From Mycobacterium kubicae (GTDB lineage Bacteria > Actinomycetota > Actinomycetes > Mycobacteriales > Mycobacteriaceae): a stretch of 64,000 nt of DNA. The stretch is from assembly GCF_015689175.1 (NCBI RefSeq), contig NZ_CP065047.1, positions 1,860,001 through 1,924,000 on the forward strand, written 5' to 3'. Position 1 is the first letter of the stretch, and each line of letters opens with the position of its first letter. The position numbers were made by a program, and so were the translations under genes. The notes beneath the pieces were generated by a model. It ran no database searches and was not told the DNA's origin. It was given only the letters and a program-made list of their open reading frames with translations. This document shows, one piece after another, positions 49,940 to 59,200 of the stretch.

Positions 49940-50461
49940 ATGGAGCTGATCGTCGGGCGCGTGGTCAAGGCGCACGGGGTGACCGGCGAGATCGTGGTCG
50001 AGGTTCGCACCGACGACCCGGAGATCCGGTTCGCACCGGGAAACACCCTGCACGCCAAGCCATCTCGTGGTGACGGTCCCGAGCGCGACTATGTCGTCGA
50101 CAGTGTGCGCGCGCACGGCGGGCGGTTGTTGATGCGTCTGGACGGTGTCGACGACCGCAACGGCGCCGACGCGCTGCGCGGCATGTTGTTCGTCATCGAC
50201 TCCGAGGACCTGCCGCCGATCGACGAGCCGGACACCTTCTACGACCATCAGCTCGAAGGGCTGCGGGTTTTCACCATCGCAGGCCAGGAGGTCGGTGTGG
50301 TGGCCGAGGTGTTGCACACCGCCGCAGGCGAACTGTTGGCAGTCAAGAGTGACGCCGGTGAAGTGCTGGTGCCGTTCGTCAGCGCGATCGTCACCTCGGT
50401 GTCGCTGGAGGCGGGCACCCTGGAGATCGACCCGCCTGAAGGTCTGCTGGATATGGGCTGA
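49940..50461 (+). CDS. rimM: 16S rRNA processing protein RimM
   Basis: A 173-residue maturation factor for the 30S head that binds S19. The N-terminal [20 protein letters not shown] motif and the C-terminal PRC-barrel ([31 protein letters not shown]) are clear. The ATG at 49940 is used. trmD starts 4 bases after the stop. Confidence 0.96.
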   Translation: MELIVGRVVKAHGVTGEIVVEVRTDDPEIRFAPGNTLHAKPSRGDGPERDYVVDSVRAHGGRLLMRLDGVDDRNGADALRGMLFVIDSEDLPPIDEPDTFYDHQLEGLRVFTIAGQEVGVVAEVLHTAAGELLAVKSDAGEVLVPFVSAIVTSVSLEAGTLEIDPPEGLLDMG

Positions 50462-50465
50462 AGAC

Positions 50466-51152
50466 GTGCGCATCGACGTAGTCACCATTTTTCCGGCCTT
50501 CCTCGACCCGTTGCGAGAATCGTTGCCCGGCAAGGCCATAGCGTCGGGTCTGGTCGACCTGCAGGTGCATGACCTGCGACGCTGGACCCACGACGTGCAT
50601 CATTCGGTGGACGACGCGCCCTATGGCGGTGGTCCCGGGATGGTGATGAAGGCCCCGGTGTGGGGCGCGGCGTTGGACGAGATCTGTTCGCCGGAAACGC
50701 TTCTGGTGGTTCCGACGCCGGCCGGGAGGTTGTTCACCCAGGACACCGCCCAGCGCTGGAGCGCGCACGCGCATCTGGTGTTCGCGTGTGGCCGTTACGA
50801 AGGCATCGACCAGCGGGTGATCGACGATGCCGCCCGGCGGATGCCCGTGGCAGAGGTCTCGATCGGTGACTACGTGTTGCCCGGCGGGGAATCGGCGGCC
50901 GTGGTGATGATCGAAGCGGTGCTCCGGCTGGTTCCGGGTGTCCTGGGCAATCCCGCGTCCCATCAACAGGATTCGTTCTCCCCGGGCCAAGAGCGGCTGT
51001 TGGAGGGCCCCAGCTACACCCGGCCGCCGAGCTGGCGCGGTCTGGATGTTCCCGATGTGCTGCTCTCCGGTGACCACGCCCGGATCGCGGCGTGGCGGCG
51101 GGAGGTGTCGCTGCAGCGCACCCGGGAACGCCGCCCGGACCTGCTGGACTGA
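50466..51152 (+). CDS. trmD: tRNA (guanine37-N1)-methyltransferase
   Basis: A SPOUT methyltransferase that makes m1G37 in tRNAs and prevents +1 frameshifts. It is 228 residues, starting at [19 protein letters not shown] opens it, [14 protein letters not shown] and [13 protein letters not shown] bind substrate, and [16 protein letters not shown] is the trefoil-knot AdoMet site. It converges on lppW across a long inverted repeat. Confidence 0.97.
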   Translation: MRIDVVTIFPAFLDPLRESLPGKAIASGLVDLQVHDLRRWTHDVHHSVDDAPYGGGPGMVMKAPVWGAALDEICSPETLLVVPTPAGRLFTQDTAQRWSAHAHLVFACGRYEGIDQRVIDDAARRMPVAEVSIGDYVLPGGESAAVVMIEAVLRLVPGVLGNPASHQQDSFSPGQERLLEGPSYTRPPSWRGLDVPDVLLSGDHARIAAWRREVSLQRTRERRPDLLD

Positions 51153-51166
51153 CTTCGCCGCAGGCT

Positions 51167-51229
51167 CGCGAGCAGACGCAGACTCGCACCCGACGAACCC
51201 CGAATAGTGCGATTCTGCGTCTGCTCGCG
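51167..51229. terminator. Long inverted repeat between convergent trmD and lppW
   Basis: Arms at 51167-51189 and 51207-51229 pair over 23 bases with one mismatch, around a 17-base loop. The arm includes CGAGCAGACGCAGA. Its position between two convergent genes suits a bidirectional terminator. The motif also resembles a dispersed mycobacterial intergenic repeat from memory. Confidence 0.6.
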
Positions 51230-51253
51230 GAAGAAAAGCGGGAGCAGCAGCGC

Positions 51254-52198
51254 TCAGATGCGCCCGTTGGGGAATATCGTCTTGACGGCCTGGGTGATGG
51301 TTTCCCGGGCGGTGGCGTCGTCGGACGGCTGCAACGACTCGATCACCATGATGTAGCGGCGATCGGCGCCGATCACGCCGGTCGACAGATGCATCCAGTC
51401 GGCGCCGATGCAGCACATCCAGCCCTGCTTGACCGCGACGGGTTCGGCGTACAGACCCTCTGGGATGCCGAAGCGCTGCGGGTAGCCGTCGACGCCGTTC
51501 GGGGTCGACTGGGCCAAGTCGTTGACGATGACCCTGGCCCGATCCGCCGGCAGTCCGCCGGTGCCGTCGAGCAGCATCTCGTAGTAGCGGATCAAGTCCT
51601 GCGCCGAGCTGACCGTGTTCCACCAGCGCCCGTCGCTGGGCGGCAGCGTCGACGACAGGCCGTAGCGGCTGGCGACCTGGGTGATGATGGCGTCTTCGCC
51701 ATCCAGCGACCAGAATCGTTCCGCCGCGCCGTCATCGGAGGACTGCAACATCAGGTCCAGCGCCTGATGGTCCTCGGCGGACAGCGTGGCCTTGCCTTCG
51801 GCCTCGCGCAGCAGCAAGTCGTCGGCGATGAACAGCTTGGCCACCGACGCGGTGCCCACGATCTGCATGTTGCCGTTGGAGACCAGCTGGTGGGTGGCGC
51901 GATCGAGAATGGCGATGGAAAGGGTGGCGCCACTGGCGGCGGCCTGATCGGTGGCATGCCGGATACGGGCCTGCGCGCCGCTGAGTCCGCTGATCGGCAC
52001 CCGCCCCTCGGGCAACGGACCGACGTCGTGCAGCAGCAACTCGACCACCTGCTGCTGAGGCATGGGTGCGGGCTGGTCCTGCACACTGCGGGTAGGCGTG
52101 TTGTAGGTCTTCGCTTGCACCTTGGCCTCGCAGCCGGCGACCACCACCAACGTCACCGCCGCCGCGGCGGTGAGCAGTGTCAGCGGCCGTGCTCGCAT
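51254..52198 (-). CDS. lppW: Lipoprotein LppW, beta-lactamase-like fold
   Basis: A 314-residue lipoprotein, homologue of Rv2905. The signal peptide ends in a lipobox (VVVAGC near residue 23). The mature part resembles the class A beta-lactamase/PBP fold: VGTASVAKLFIADDLL gives an SxxK-like box, and a KxG-like segment VAVKQGWMC appears later. Catalytic competence is uncertain. The ATG at 52198 follows AAGGAAG; the longer frame to 52273 lacks support. Confidence 0.9.
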   Translation of the reverse strand: MRARPLTLLTAAAAVTLVVVAGCEAKVQAKTYNTPTRSVQDQPAPMPQQQVVELLLHDVGPLPEGRVPISGLSGAQARIRHATDQAAASGATLSIAILDRATHQLVSNGNMQIVGTASVAKLFIADDLLLREAEGKATLSAEDHQALDLMLQSSDDGAAERFWSLDGEDAIITQVASRYGLSSTLPPSDGRWWNTVSSAQDLIRYYEMLLDGTGGLPADRARVIVNDLAQSTPNGVDGYPQRFGIPEGLYAEPVAVKQGWMCCIGADWMHLSTGVIGADRRYIMVIESLQPSDDATARETITQAVKTIFPNGRI

Positions 52199-52547
52199 AC
52201 CACTTCCTTTGTCATCCGTTGCCATGGTGCAGATGTGTGTGGGCGGCCGCATCGCCATCGTCCCGGGCGTCACGCAAAGGGTTCGATTTGCGCGGTTTGA
52301 TCCCAGTCATATGTACCATTTGCAGCCGGTTCCGGTTGGGCACGAACCACCCGGATTTCCTGTGATTTTCATGGCATGCACACCGTCTGGCACAATTGAC
52401 CAGTTGTCTCCGACGTGTCAGCCGGCCGGGCCGCTTCCCGCCTGCTGCGAGATACGCCCATAAAGCCCGAACCCATCGGCTTGGTGAGTGCCTCACGCCC
52501 GCGTGTGAGCGTTGACCAAGCCGCGACCACGAGGAAGTGTCTTTCCA
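52199..52547. promoter_or_regulatory. Intergenic region and rplS leader
   Basis: These 349 bases between the divergent lppW and rplS starts hold no credible gene. They contain GTCTGGCACAAT (52385-52396, also before rpsP), a probable promoter element. A leader of roughly 145 bases follows, in which CTCAC (52492-52496) can pair with either GTGAG upstream (52484-52488) or GTGAG downstream (52505-52509). GAGGAAG about 10 bases before rplS is its ribosome-binding site. Confidence 0.5.
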
Positions 52548-52889
52548 ATGAACAGGCTGGACTTCGTCGATCAGACGTCGCTGCGCGACGACATCCCGGC
52601 CTTCCACCCGGGTGACACCATCAACGTCCACGTCAAGGTGATCGAGGGCGCCAAGGAACGTATCCAGGTGTTCAAGGGCGTGGTGATCCGCCGGCAGGGT
52701 GGCGGTATCCGCGAGACGTTCACGGTGCGCAAGGAGAGCTACGGCGTCGGCGTCGAGCGGACCTTCCCGGTGCACTCGCCGAACATCGACCATATCGAGG
52801 TGGTGACTCGTGGCGACGTCCGTCGCGCCAAGCTGTACTACCTACGTGAACTACGGGGCAAGAAAGCCAAGATCAAAGAGAAGCGCTGA
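52548..52889 (+). CDS. rplS: 50S ribosomal protein L19
   Basis: Large-subunit protein L19 at the subunit interface, 113 residues, the same as in M. tuberculosis. [32 protein letters not shown] and the end [17 protein letters not shown] are characteristic. The ATG at 52548 is used. lepB follows 45 bases downstream. Confidence 0.97.
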   Translation: MNRLDFVDQTSLRDDIPAFHPGDTINVHVKVIEGAKERIQVFKGVVIRRQGGGIRETFTVRKESYGVGVERTFPVHSPNIDHIEVVTRGDVRRAKLYYLRELRGKKAKIKEKR

Positions 52890-52934
52890 CTTGCAGCGCC
52901 TCGGCGGCCGACTCCGGCTCACTACGGTGGTCTC

Positions 52935-53768
52935 GTGACCGAAACCTCCGGCCCGACACCCGAGCGTCAGCCGAACCCGGCTCAGCCCGCGCCGTCGCCC
53001 GGCGACCCGGAGACCGTCGACGCCCCGGCGTCCGACCCGGTGGCTGCCGAGGAGGCCAAACCCAAGAAGTCGACGCTGCGCGAACTGGCCACCCTGGCGG
53101 TCATCGCGGTAGTCCTCTACTACGTCATGTTGACGTTCGTGGCCCGGCCGTACCTGATCCCGTCGGAGTCGATGGAACCCACGCTGCACGGGTGCGCCAC
53201 GTGCGTCGGGGACCGCATCCTCGTCGACAAACTCACCTATCGCTTCACTTCGCCCAAACCCGGTGACGTCGTCGTCTTCAAAGGCCCGCCGTCCTGGAAC
53301 CTGGGTTACAAGTCGATCCGCTCCTCCAACACGGTGGTGCGCTGGGTGCAGAACGCGCTGTCCTTCGTCGGATTCGTCCCGCCCGACGAGAACGATCTGG
53401 TCAAGCGCGTCATCGCGGTGGGCGGGCAAATCGTGCAGTGCCGGTCCGACACCGGGTTGACCGTCAACGGCAAGCCCCTCAAGGAGCCTTACCTGGACCC
53501 GGGCACCATGATGGCCGACCCGTCGGTGTATCCGTGCCTGGGCAGCGAGTTCGGGCCGGTCACCGTGCCGCAGGGTCGGCTGTGGGTGATGGGCGACAAC
53601 CGCACCCACTCGGCGGATTCGCGGGCCCACTGCCCGATGCTGTGCACCGGTGACCCGACGGCGGGCACCGTGCCGGTGTCCAACGTCATCGGCAAGGCCA
53701 GATTCATCGTGTGGCCGCCGTCGCGGTGGGGTGGTGTGGGCTCGCTGAACCCTCAACAGGGCCAGTAG
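52935..53768 (+). CDS. lepB: Signal peptidase I
   Basis: Membrane serine protease that removes signal peptides from exported proteins. It is 277 residues with a Pro-rich cytoplasmic N-terminus, one membrane helix (about 51-70, ATLAVIAVVLYYVMLTFV), the catalytic Ser in IPSESMEPTL near 79, the catalytic Lys in DLVKRVIAVGG near 157, and MGDNRTHSADSR near the C-terminus. The start is GTG. rnhB starts 3 bases after the stop. Confidence 0.96.
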   Translation: MTETSGPTPERQPNPAQPAPSPGDPETVDAPASDPVAAEEAKPKKSTLRELATLAVIAVVLYYVMLTFVARPYLIPSESMEPTLHGCATCVGDRILVDKLTYRFTSPKPGDVVVFKGPPSWNLGYKSIRSSNTVVRWVQNALSFVGFVPPDENDLVKRVIAVGGQIVQCRSDTGLTVNGKPLKEPYLDPGTMMADPSVYPCLGSEFGPVTVPQGRLWVMGDNRTHSADSRAHCPMLCTGDPTAGTVPVSNVIGKARFIVWPPSRWGGVGSLNPQQGQ

Positions 53769-53771
53769 CCG

Positions 53772-54491
53772 GTGGCCACCACCTGGCCGCCCCGGACGGT
53801 GATCCGGAAATCGTCTGGCTTGCGCACCCTGGAATCGGCGTTGCACCGCAGCGGTCTGGGCCCGGTGGCCGGGGTCGACGAGGTGGGCCGCGGCGCCTGC
53901 GCCGGCCCGCTGGTGGTGGCGGCCTGCGTGCTCGGCCCCAATCGGCTGGAAAGCCTTGCCGCGCTCAATGATTCGAAGAAACTCACCGAGAAGGCGCGGG
54001 AGCGGCTGTTTCCGCTGATCTGCCGCTACGCGCTGGCCTATCACGTGGTGTTCATCCCGTCGACCGAGGTGGACCGGCGCGGGGTGCACGTGGCCAACAT
54101 CGAAGGGATGCGCCGCGCGGTGGCCGGTTTGTCGGTGCGGCCCGGTTACGTGCTCAGCGACGGCTTCCGGGTGCCCGGGCTGGCCGTGCCGTCCCTGCCG
54201 GTGATCGGTGGCGACGCGGCGGCCGCATGCATCGCCGCGGCCAGCGTGCTGGCCAAAGTCAGCCGGGACCGGTTGATGGTCGCGATGGACGCCGAACATC
54301 CCGGCTATGGCTTCGCCGATCACAAGGGGTACTGCACCCGCGCGCACAGCCGGGCGCTGGCCAAGTTGGGGCCCTGCTCCGAACACCGGTACTCGTTCAT
54401 CAACGTGCGCCGGGTGGCGACGGGGTCGGAGGTGAAGGTGGTGGCCGAATTCAAAGCGGACCCTCCCGCCGAGGGCGGCGAATACCGGTGA
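53772..54491 (+). CDS. rnhB: Ribonuclease HII
   Basis: Removes ribonucleotides from DNA and RNA/DNA hybrids. It is 239 residues, starting at GTG. The catalytic Asp-Glu pair sits in [18 protein letters not shown] near 36-53, with another Asp in [11 protein letters not shown] and the last in [12 protein letters not shown]. It is close-packed with lepB, and a DUF2469 gene follows after about 97 bases. Confidence 0.95.
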   Translation: MATTWPPRTVIRKSSGLRTLESALHRSGLGPVAGVDEVGRGACAGPLVVAACVLGPNRLESLAALNDSKKLTEKARERLFPLICRYALAYHVVFIPSTEVDRRGVHVANIEGMRRAVAGLSVRPGYVLSDGFRVPGLAVPSLPVIGGDAAAACIAAASVLAKVSRDRLMVAMDAEHPGYGFADHKGYCTRAHSRALAKLGPCSEHRYSFINVRRVATGSEVKVVAEFKADPPAEGGEYR

Positions 54492-54588
54492 GGAAAGATG
54501 GGAACACGAGGTTCCACCCGGCGACCGGGCGGGCCAAGAGCCGGGCAAGCCGGCTTGGGAGAAGGACGTCTGAGCAGATGAGTGGCAG

Positions 54589-54894
54589 ATGAGTGCAGAG
54601 GATCTCGAGAAGTATGAAACCGAGATGGAGCTCTCGCTGTACCGCGAATACAAGGACATCGTCGGCCAGTTCAGCTACGTCGTAGAGACCGAGCGGCGCT
54701 TCTACCTGGCCAACAGCGTGGAGATGGTGCCGCGCAACGCCGACGGCGAGGTGTATTTCGAGCTGCGGCTGGCCGATGCCTGGGTGTGGGACATGTACCG
54801 CCCGGCGCGGTTCGTCAAGCAGGTGCGGGTGGTGACGTTCAAGGACGTCAACATCGAGGAAGTCGAGAAGCCCGAACTGCGGCTCCCCGAATAG
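54589..54894 (+). CDS. DUF2469 conserved actinobacterial protein
   Basis: A 101-residue protein homologous to Rv2901c. MSAEDLEKYETEMELSLYRE and YRPARFVKQVRVVTFKDVNI are the conserved ends. The family is limited to actinobacteria and functionally unassigned; it is constantly found beside rnhB. In this window the next genes differ from M. tuberculosis, where fdhF follows. Confidence 0.9.
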   Translation: MSAEDLEKYETEMELSLYREYKDIVGQFSYVVETERRFYLANSVEMVPRNADGEVYFELRLADAWVWDMYRPARFVKQVRVVTFKDVNIEEVEKPELRLPE

Positions 54895-54906
54895 CCCGCC
54901 GAGCGG

Positions 54907-55668
54907 TCAGCCGCTCCCGTTCGAGCCGTCGAACGGAGGTTGACCCCGGCGGTCGATCACCCGGCGGGCCACATCGGCCAGCTTGATGTTCAGGCTTTGG
55001 GAGTGGCGCCGCAGCAGGTCGAACGCCTGGTCCTCGTTCAGGTCGTGCAGCATCATCAGCATGCCGACCGCTTTCCCGATCTCGCGGTTGCTGAGCAGCC
55101 CGCGACGCAGGCTCACCGCGTCCTCACCCTGAGCGATCGCGTTGATGGCCACGCTGGCGAAGGCGGCCAGCACTGCCGCTCGACCCGCGGACTCGGAGTT
55201 GAAGACGTTGGGCTTTTCGCTGAAGAGGTTGAGCGCCGCACCTTTGCGTTTGTCGATCAGCAGCCGAAATCCCATAGCGCCGCGCACCGGTGTTTCGGAG
55301 GTCAGCAGCGACGCGAACTTGGGCCATTGCGAGCCGGTGGTCAGATCCGAATCGATCTGCGGAGTTTCTTCCTCGATCGCGTCGATGCACGGGCCGTCGC
55401 CGGCACGCCGCTCCAGTTCGTCGATCCGGTACGCGAGCCGGTCACTGGCACCCACCGTGACGTAGCGATCGTTGCGGCGCACCATCAAGCTGGCGTGGTC
55501 GCAGCCGGGAACGATCAACGTGGCAGCCACACAGATAGCGGCGTACATCTGCGCCGCGTCGGTGCCTTGATAGATGATCTCGGCGAGGGCAGCGAATACG
55601 GTCGCCGGATCCGCCGTCGCCCCGCCGGGTGTAGACCCTTCGGCGCTGGTGTCCAGCTGGTCCGCCAC
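54907..55668 (-). CDS. GAF-ANTAR domain regulator
   Basis: A 253-residue protein. An N-terminal GAF sensor domain (about 25-165, with VPGCDHASLMVRRNDRYVT) is followed by a C-terminal ANTAR domain (about 175-238; LSNREIGKAVGMLMMLHDLN, then AFDLLRRHSQSLNIKLADVA). ANTAR proteins bind paired-hairpin RNAs and prevent early transcription termination. Its target is unknown. It starts at GTG and is encoded just downstream of the acyltransferase gene on the same strand. Confidence 0.9.
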   Translation of the reverse strand: MADQLDTSAEGSTPGGATADPATVFAALAEIIYQGTDAAQMYAAICVAATLIVPGCDHASLMVRRNDRYVTVGASDRLAYRIDELERRAGDGPCIDAIEEETPQIDSDLTTGSQWPKFASLLTSETPVRGAMGFRLLIDKRKGAALNLFSEKPNVFNSESAGRAAVLAAFASVAINAIAQGEDAVSLRRGLLSNREIGKAVGMLMMLHDLNEDQAFDLLRRHSQSLNIKLADVARRVIDRRGQPPFDGSNGSG

Positions 55669-55772
55669 GTCTGCCCTCCCCTCTGCGTCCTGGGGGCCCG
55701 TTGGCCCCGTTGTGCACCGGAAGCCGATCGGCCCCGATGGGTTCCCGTAGATTAGCGGTCCCTAGCACCACG

Positions 55773-57131
55773 TCACACTCCGACGGCGCGCTCGAGATCC
55801 TTCAAAGACGTCTCCAGATGGCCGAGCATGCGCTGCAAGTGCGGCACGCTGCCCCGGGCGCCGACGAGGCCGAAGTCGATGTTCTCCGCGTTGTTGGTGA
55901 CGGTGATGTTCATCGCCTGACCGTCCAACGCAATCGACAACGGATAGTTGCCGACCATTCGTGCGCCCCGCCAGTACAGCGGGTCCTTGGTGCCTGGGAC
56001 ATTGGAGATCACGATATTGAACGGGGGTGGCGCCGTGCGGATAAATCCCGGAATCAGCCCGAAGAACAAGCCCCCGGCCATGAAAGCGGACAGTGCCAGC
56101 TGCTGAGTGCGCGGCAGGCCCATGAACACCTTCTTGCTGTCGGCCATCGAGGAGTGAATCCCCTGCAGGCGTCGACCGGCGTCCTCGATGTCGGTGTTGA
56201 GGTTGCACAACACGGTGCCCACCTTGTTGCCGCCGCCCTCGCCGTCGTTCTCGTCGCGCAGGCTCACCGGGACCATGGCGATCAGCGGGTCGTCGGGCAA
56301 CGCGCTCTGTTCCACCAGATAAGCGCGCAACGCCCCGGCAGACATCGCCAGCACGATGTCGTTGAAGGTGACCCCCGCCGCTTTCTTCACCGCATTGATG
56401 CGCTCGAGGGACCAGGACTGCGCGGCAATGCGCCGCGCCCCGCCGATGCGGACGTTGAACATCGTCTTGGGCGCGCGGAACGGGAAGGTGAGCTGTTGTT
56501 CGATCAGCGCGGCCCGCGCCAGCGACAACGTCGAAGGGGCAAGCGCGGCAGCCGATCCCACGGCACCGGAAATCATGTCCAGCGGGGAGGACTTCTGGCC
56601 GTTGTCGGGGCGTTGGCGCGGCTTGAGCTCCCACGGCACCCGGACTTCGTCGTCGGTGGGATCACTGGTGAAGGCACGCTGCATCAACTTGAGTGCGGAC
56701 ACTCCGTCCATCAGCGAATGGTGGAACTTGGTGAACACCGCGTACCGCCCGTCGTTGAGCCCTTCCACCAGGTGAGCTTCCCACAGCGGGCGGTGCCGGT
56801 CGAGCAGGCTGCCATGCAGTCGCGAAGCCAGTTCGAGCAGTTCTCGCACCCGGCCCGGACGGGGGAGGGCGGACCGCCGGAAGTGGTAGTCGAGTTCGAC
56901 CTCTTTCTCAAACGACCACGCCAGATTGGTGACCGGGCCGAAGAACGCCGGATGCTTGCGGAAGGTTGGCTGGACATCGGTGCACTTGAGCATCGATTCG
57001 TAGGCCTCGGTCACAAACTCCGGACCGACGTCCTCAGGCGGTTGGAAAAGCTGCAGGCTGCCGACATGCATCGGGTGCTCGCGGGACTCGCCGACGAGAA
57101 ACATTGAATCGGCTGGCTCTATCAGCTTCAT
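55773..57131 (-). CDS. Wax ester synthase / diacylglycerol acyltransferase (WS/DGAT)
   Basis: A 452-residue WS/DGAT enzyme that makes triacylglycerol or wax esters for lipid storage. The catalytic motif HHSLMDG lies near residue 135 (FTKFHHSLMDGVSALKLM). FNDIVLAMSAGALRAYL and NIVISNVPGTKDPLYWRG are conserved later motifs. The ATG at 57131 follows GGAGAG and opens MKLIEPADSMFLVGESREH, the family N-terminus; the longer frame to 57191 is unsupported. Mycobacteria carry many copies; this one is not in the M. tuberculosis gene order. Confidence 0.92.
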   Translation of the reverse strand: MKLIEPADSMFLVGESREHPMHVGSLQLFQPPEDVGPEFVTEAYESMLKCTDVQPTFRKHPAFFGPVTNLAWSFEKEVELDYHFRRSALPRPGRVRELLELASRLHGSLLDRHRPLWEAHLVEGLNDGRYAVFTKFHHSLMDGVSALKLMQRAFTSDPTDDEVRVPWELKPRQRPDNGQKSSPLDMISGAVGSAAALAPSTLSLARAALIEQQLTFPFRAPKTMFNVRIGGARRIAAQSWSLERINAVKKAAGVTFNDIVLAMSAGALRAYLVEQSALPDDPLIAMVPVSLRDENDGEGGGNKVGTVLCNLNTDIEDAGRRLQGIHSSMADSKKVFMGLPRTQQLALSAFMAGGLFFGLIPGFIRTAPPPFNIVISNVPGTKDPLYWRGARMVGNYPLSIALDGQAMNITVTNNAENIDFGLVGARGSVPHLQRMLGHLETSLKDLERAVGV

Positions 57132-57257
57132 GGATTTCTCTCCTGGTAGGTCTTTTCCCAACGGGATAACCATGACCAGCGGCTCGCACACATTCGGTTC
57201 AAATTTGGGGAGGTCTGCGAGGGTTTGGGTACCGGTGCGGCGGGGAAGCTCCGACAG

Positions 57258-58241
57258 GTGGGATTAACTGTTGCGGTTACCGGGCCGACCGGGGAAATTG
57301 GCATCTCGGCGGTCACCGCCTTGGAGCGCGAACCCGCCGTCGAGAAAATCATCGGCATGGCGCGCCGGCCGTTCGACCCGAGGCTGCGCGGCTGGGTCAA
57401 GACCGAGTACCAGCAAGGCGACATTCTCGACCGCGACGCGGTCGACGCGCTGGTCGAACAGGCCGATGTCGTGGTCCATCTGGCGTTCATCATCATGGGC
57501 TCCCGCGAGGAGAGCGCCCGCATCAACTTGCAAGGCACCCGCAACGTGTTCGAAGCGACGGTGGCCGCGCAGCGGCCGCGCCGGCTGGTCTACACCTCGT
57601 CGGTGGCGGCGTATGGGTACCACTCGGACAACCCCGTGCCGATAACCGAGGACGTGCCGACGCGAGGCTCGGCCGAGCACTACTACTCGGCGCAGAAGGC
57701 CGAGTGCGAAGAGTTGCTGGCCGAGGTCACCAAGGGCTCGTCGCTGGAGGTGTTCGTGCTGCGACCCTGCATCGTCGCCGGGCCCGACGCGCACGCACTG
57801 GCCGACGCCATGCCGTGGAACCAGCTTCCGGCTCCGGTCCGTGGGGTGGTGTGCGCGGTCCCGGTGCTCAAACCGATGATCCCCGATCCGGGTGTGCCGC
57901 TGCAGCTTGTTCACCACGACGACGTCGCCGAAGCGATCGCGCTGGCGGCCACGGCTCCCGCGCCGCCGGGGGCCTACAACATCGCCGGCAAGGGCGTGGT
58001 CACGATCAGCGACGTCGCCAAAGCCCTCGGCGGCCGACCGGTGCGGGTTCCCGCGGCTGCCGCGTCGGCGGCCTCTGCCGCCATCTCCCGGATCCCGTTC
58101 ATTCCGTCCCTGCTGGAATGGCTGCACACGGCGCGCACCTCGGTGGTGATGGACACGTCCAAGGCAGAACGCGAACTGGGCTGGCATCCCACGCACACCT
58201 CGGCCGAGACCTTGGCGCAGTTGGCCGCGGCCGTTCGCTGA
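57258..58241 (+). CDS. NAD-dependent epimerase/dehydratase-like extended SDR
   Basis: A 327-residue extended short-chain dehydrogenase. The Rossmann motif [12 protein letters not shown] starts at residue 4, the catalytic Tyr/Lys is in [16 protein letters not shown] near 150, with the Ser/Thr region [11 protein letters not shown] before it. The substrate is unknown (sugar nucleotide, steroid or flavonoid-like). The GTG at 57258 has GGGGAAG upstream; a TTG at 57225 would add 11 residues. It is divergent from the acyltransferase. Confidence 0.85.
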   Translation: MGLTVAVTGPTGEIGISAVTALEREPAVEKIIGMARRPFDPRLRGWVKTEYQQGDILDRDAVDALVEQADVVVHLAFIIMGSREESARINLQGTRNVFEATVAAQRPRRLVYTSSVAAYGYHSDNPVPITEDVPTRGSAEHYYSAQKAECEELLAEVTKGSSLEVFVLRPCIVAGPDAHALADAMPWNQLPAPVRGVVCAVPVLKPMIPDPGVPLQLVHHDDVAEAIALAATAPAPPGAYNIAGKGVVTISDVAKALGGRPVRVPAAAASAASAAISRIPFIPSLLEWLHTARTSVVMDTSKAERELGWHPTHTSAETLAQLAAAVR

Positions 58242-58246
58242 GCGTC

Positions 58247-58260
58247 GTCGAACGTTCGAC
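58247..58260. promoter_or_regulatory. 14-base perfect palindrome before fdhD
   Basis: GTCGAACGTTCGAC is fully self-complementary and ends 15 bases before the fdhD start. It holds both LexA half-site sequences but without the 4-base spacer, so it is not an SOS box. An operator or a chance event are both possible. Confidence 0.35.
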
Positions 58261-58275
58261 CGGTACGTTGAGGCA

Positions 58276-59097
58276 GTGAGCCACGTAACGGCGCACCGGC
58301 GGGTCAAGCATCTCACTGGTGACAAGTCGATCACTCGACCCGAAACACTGGCGGTCGAGGAGCCGCTGGAGATCCGCGTCAACGGGACGCCGGTGACGGT
58401 GACCATGCGCACCCCCGGCGCCGATATCGAACTGGCGCAAGGTTTTCTGCTGACCGAGGGCGTCATCGCCGACCGTGAAGACGTGCGGACCGTCCGCTAC
58501 TGCGGAGGCCGCGGCGACGACGGCCGCAACACCTACAACGTTCTGGACGTGACGTTGGCGCCAGGCATCGAACCCCCCGGCCTGGACGTCACGCGCAACT
58601 TCTACACGACATCGTCCTGCGGGGTCTGCGGCAAGGCGTCGCTGGACGCTGTCCGGCTGATCAGCCGCTATGCGCCCGGCGACGATCCCGCCACCGTCAC
58701 CGCCGCCACCGTTCAGGCCATGCCGGATCAACTGCGCAGTGCCCAAAAGGTTTTCGCCAGCACCGGCGGATTACATGCGGCAGCGCTGTTTTCGGTGGAC
58801 GGCACCATGCTCGTGGTGCGTGAGGACATCGGCCGGCACAATGCGGTCGACAAGGTCATCGGCTGGGCGCTGGAACACAGCCGGATACCGCTGGGCACCA
58901 CGGTCCTGCTGGTCAGCGGTCGGGCGTCGTTCGAGTTGACGCAGAAAGCCGTGATGGCCGGAATCCCAGTGCTGGCGGCGGTTTCCGCGCCGTCGTCACT
59001 GGCCGTCTCGTTGGCCGAGGAGTCGGGCGTCACGTTGGTCGCGTTTCTGCGCGACGACTCGATGAACGTCTACACCCGGCCGGACCGCGTCACGTAA
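58276..59097 (+). CDS. fdhD: Formate dehydrogenase accessory sulfurtransferase FdhD
   Basis: FdhD transfers sulfur from a cysteine desulfurase to the molybdenum cofactor of formate dehydrogenase. It is 273 residues, starting at [17 protein letters not shown] carries the two reactive Cys (about 115 and 118), and [16 protein letters not shown] and [17 protein letters not shown] are conserved later. No formate dehydrogenase gene lies in the window, so its client must be elsewhere. Confidence 0.95.
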   Translation: MSHVTAHRRVKHLTGDKSITRPETLAVEEPLEIRVNGTPVTVTMRTPGADIELAQGFLLTEGVIADREDVRTVRYCGGRGDDGRNTYNVLDVTLAPGIEPPGLDVTRNFYTTSSCGVCGKASLDAVRLISRYAPGDDPATVTAATVQAMPDQLRSAQKVFASTGGLHAAALFSVDGTMLVVREDIGRHNAVDKVIGWALEHSRIPLGTTVLLVSGRASFELTQKAVMAGIPVLAAVSAPSSLAVSLAEESGVTLVAFLRDDSMNVYTRPDRVT

Positions 59098-59200
59098 TCG
59101 CTGTGGACGAATCCGCAACTGGGGATAACCCATAGTTTTCCTGGGGGTGCATGCTCTTCGGTGACGCGCCATGTCGGGGGCAGCCCGCAAGCTAACCGCC

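Noticed and set aside
58247..58260. Second SOS box before fdhD
   Set aside because: The half-sites TCGAAC and GTTCGA overlap with no 4-base spacer, so LexA geometry is wrong.
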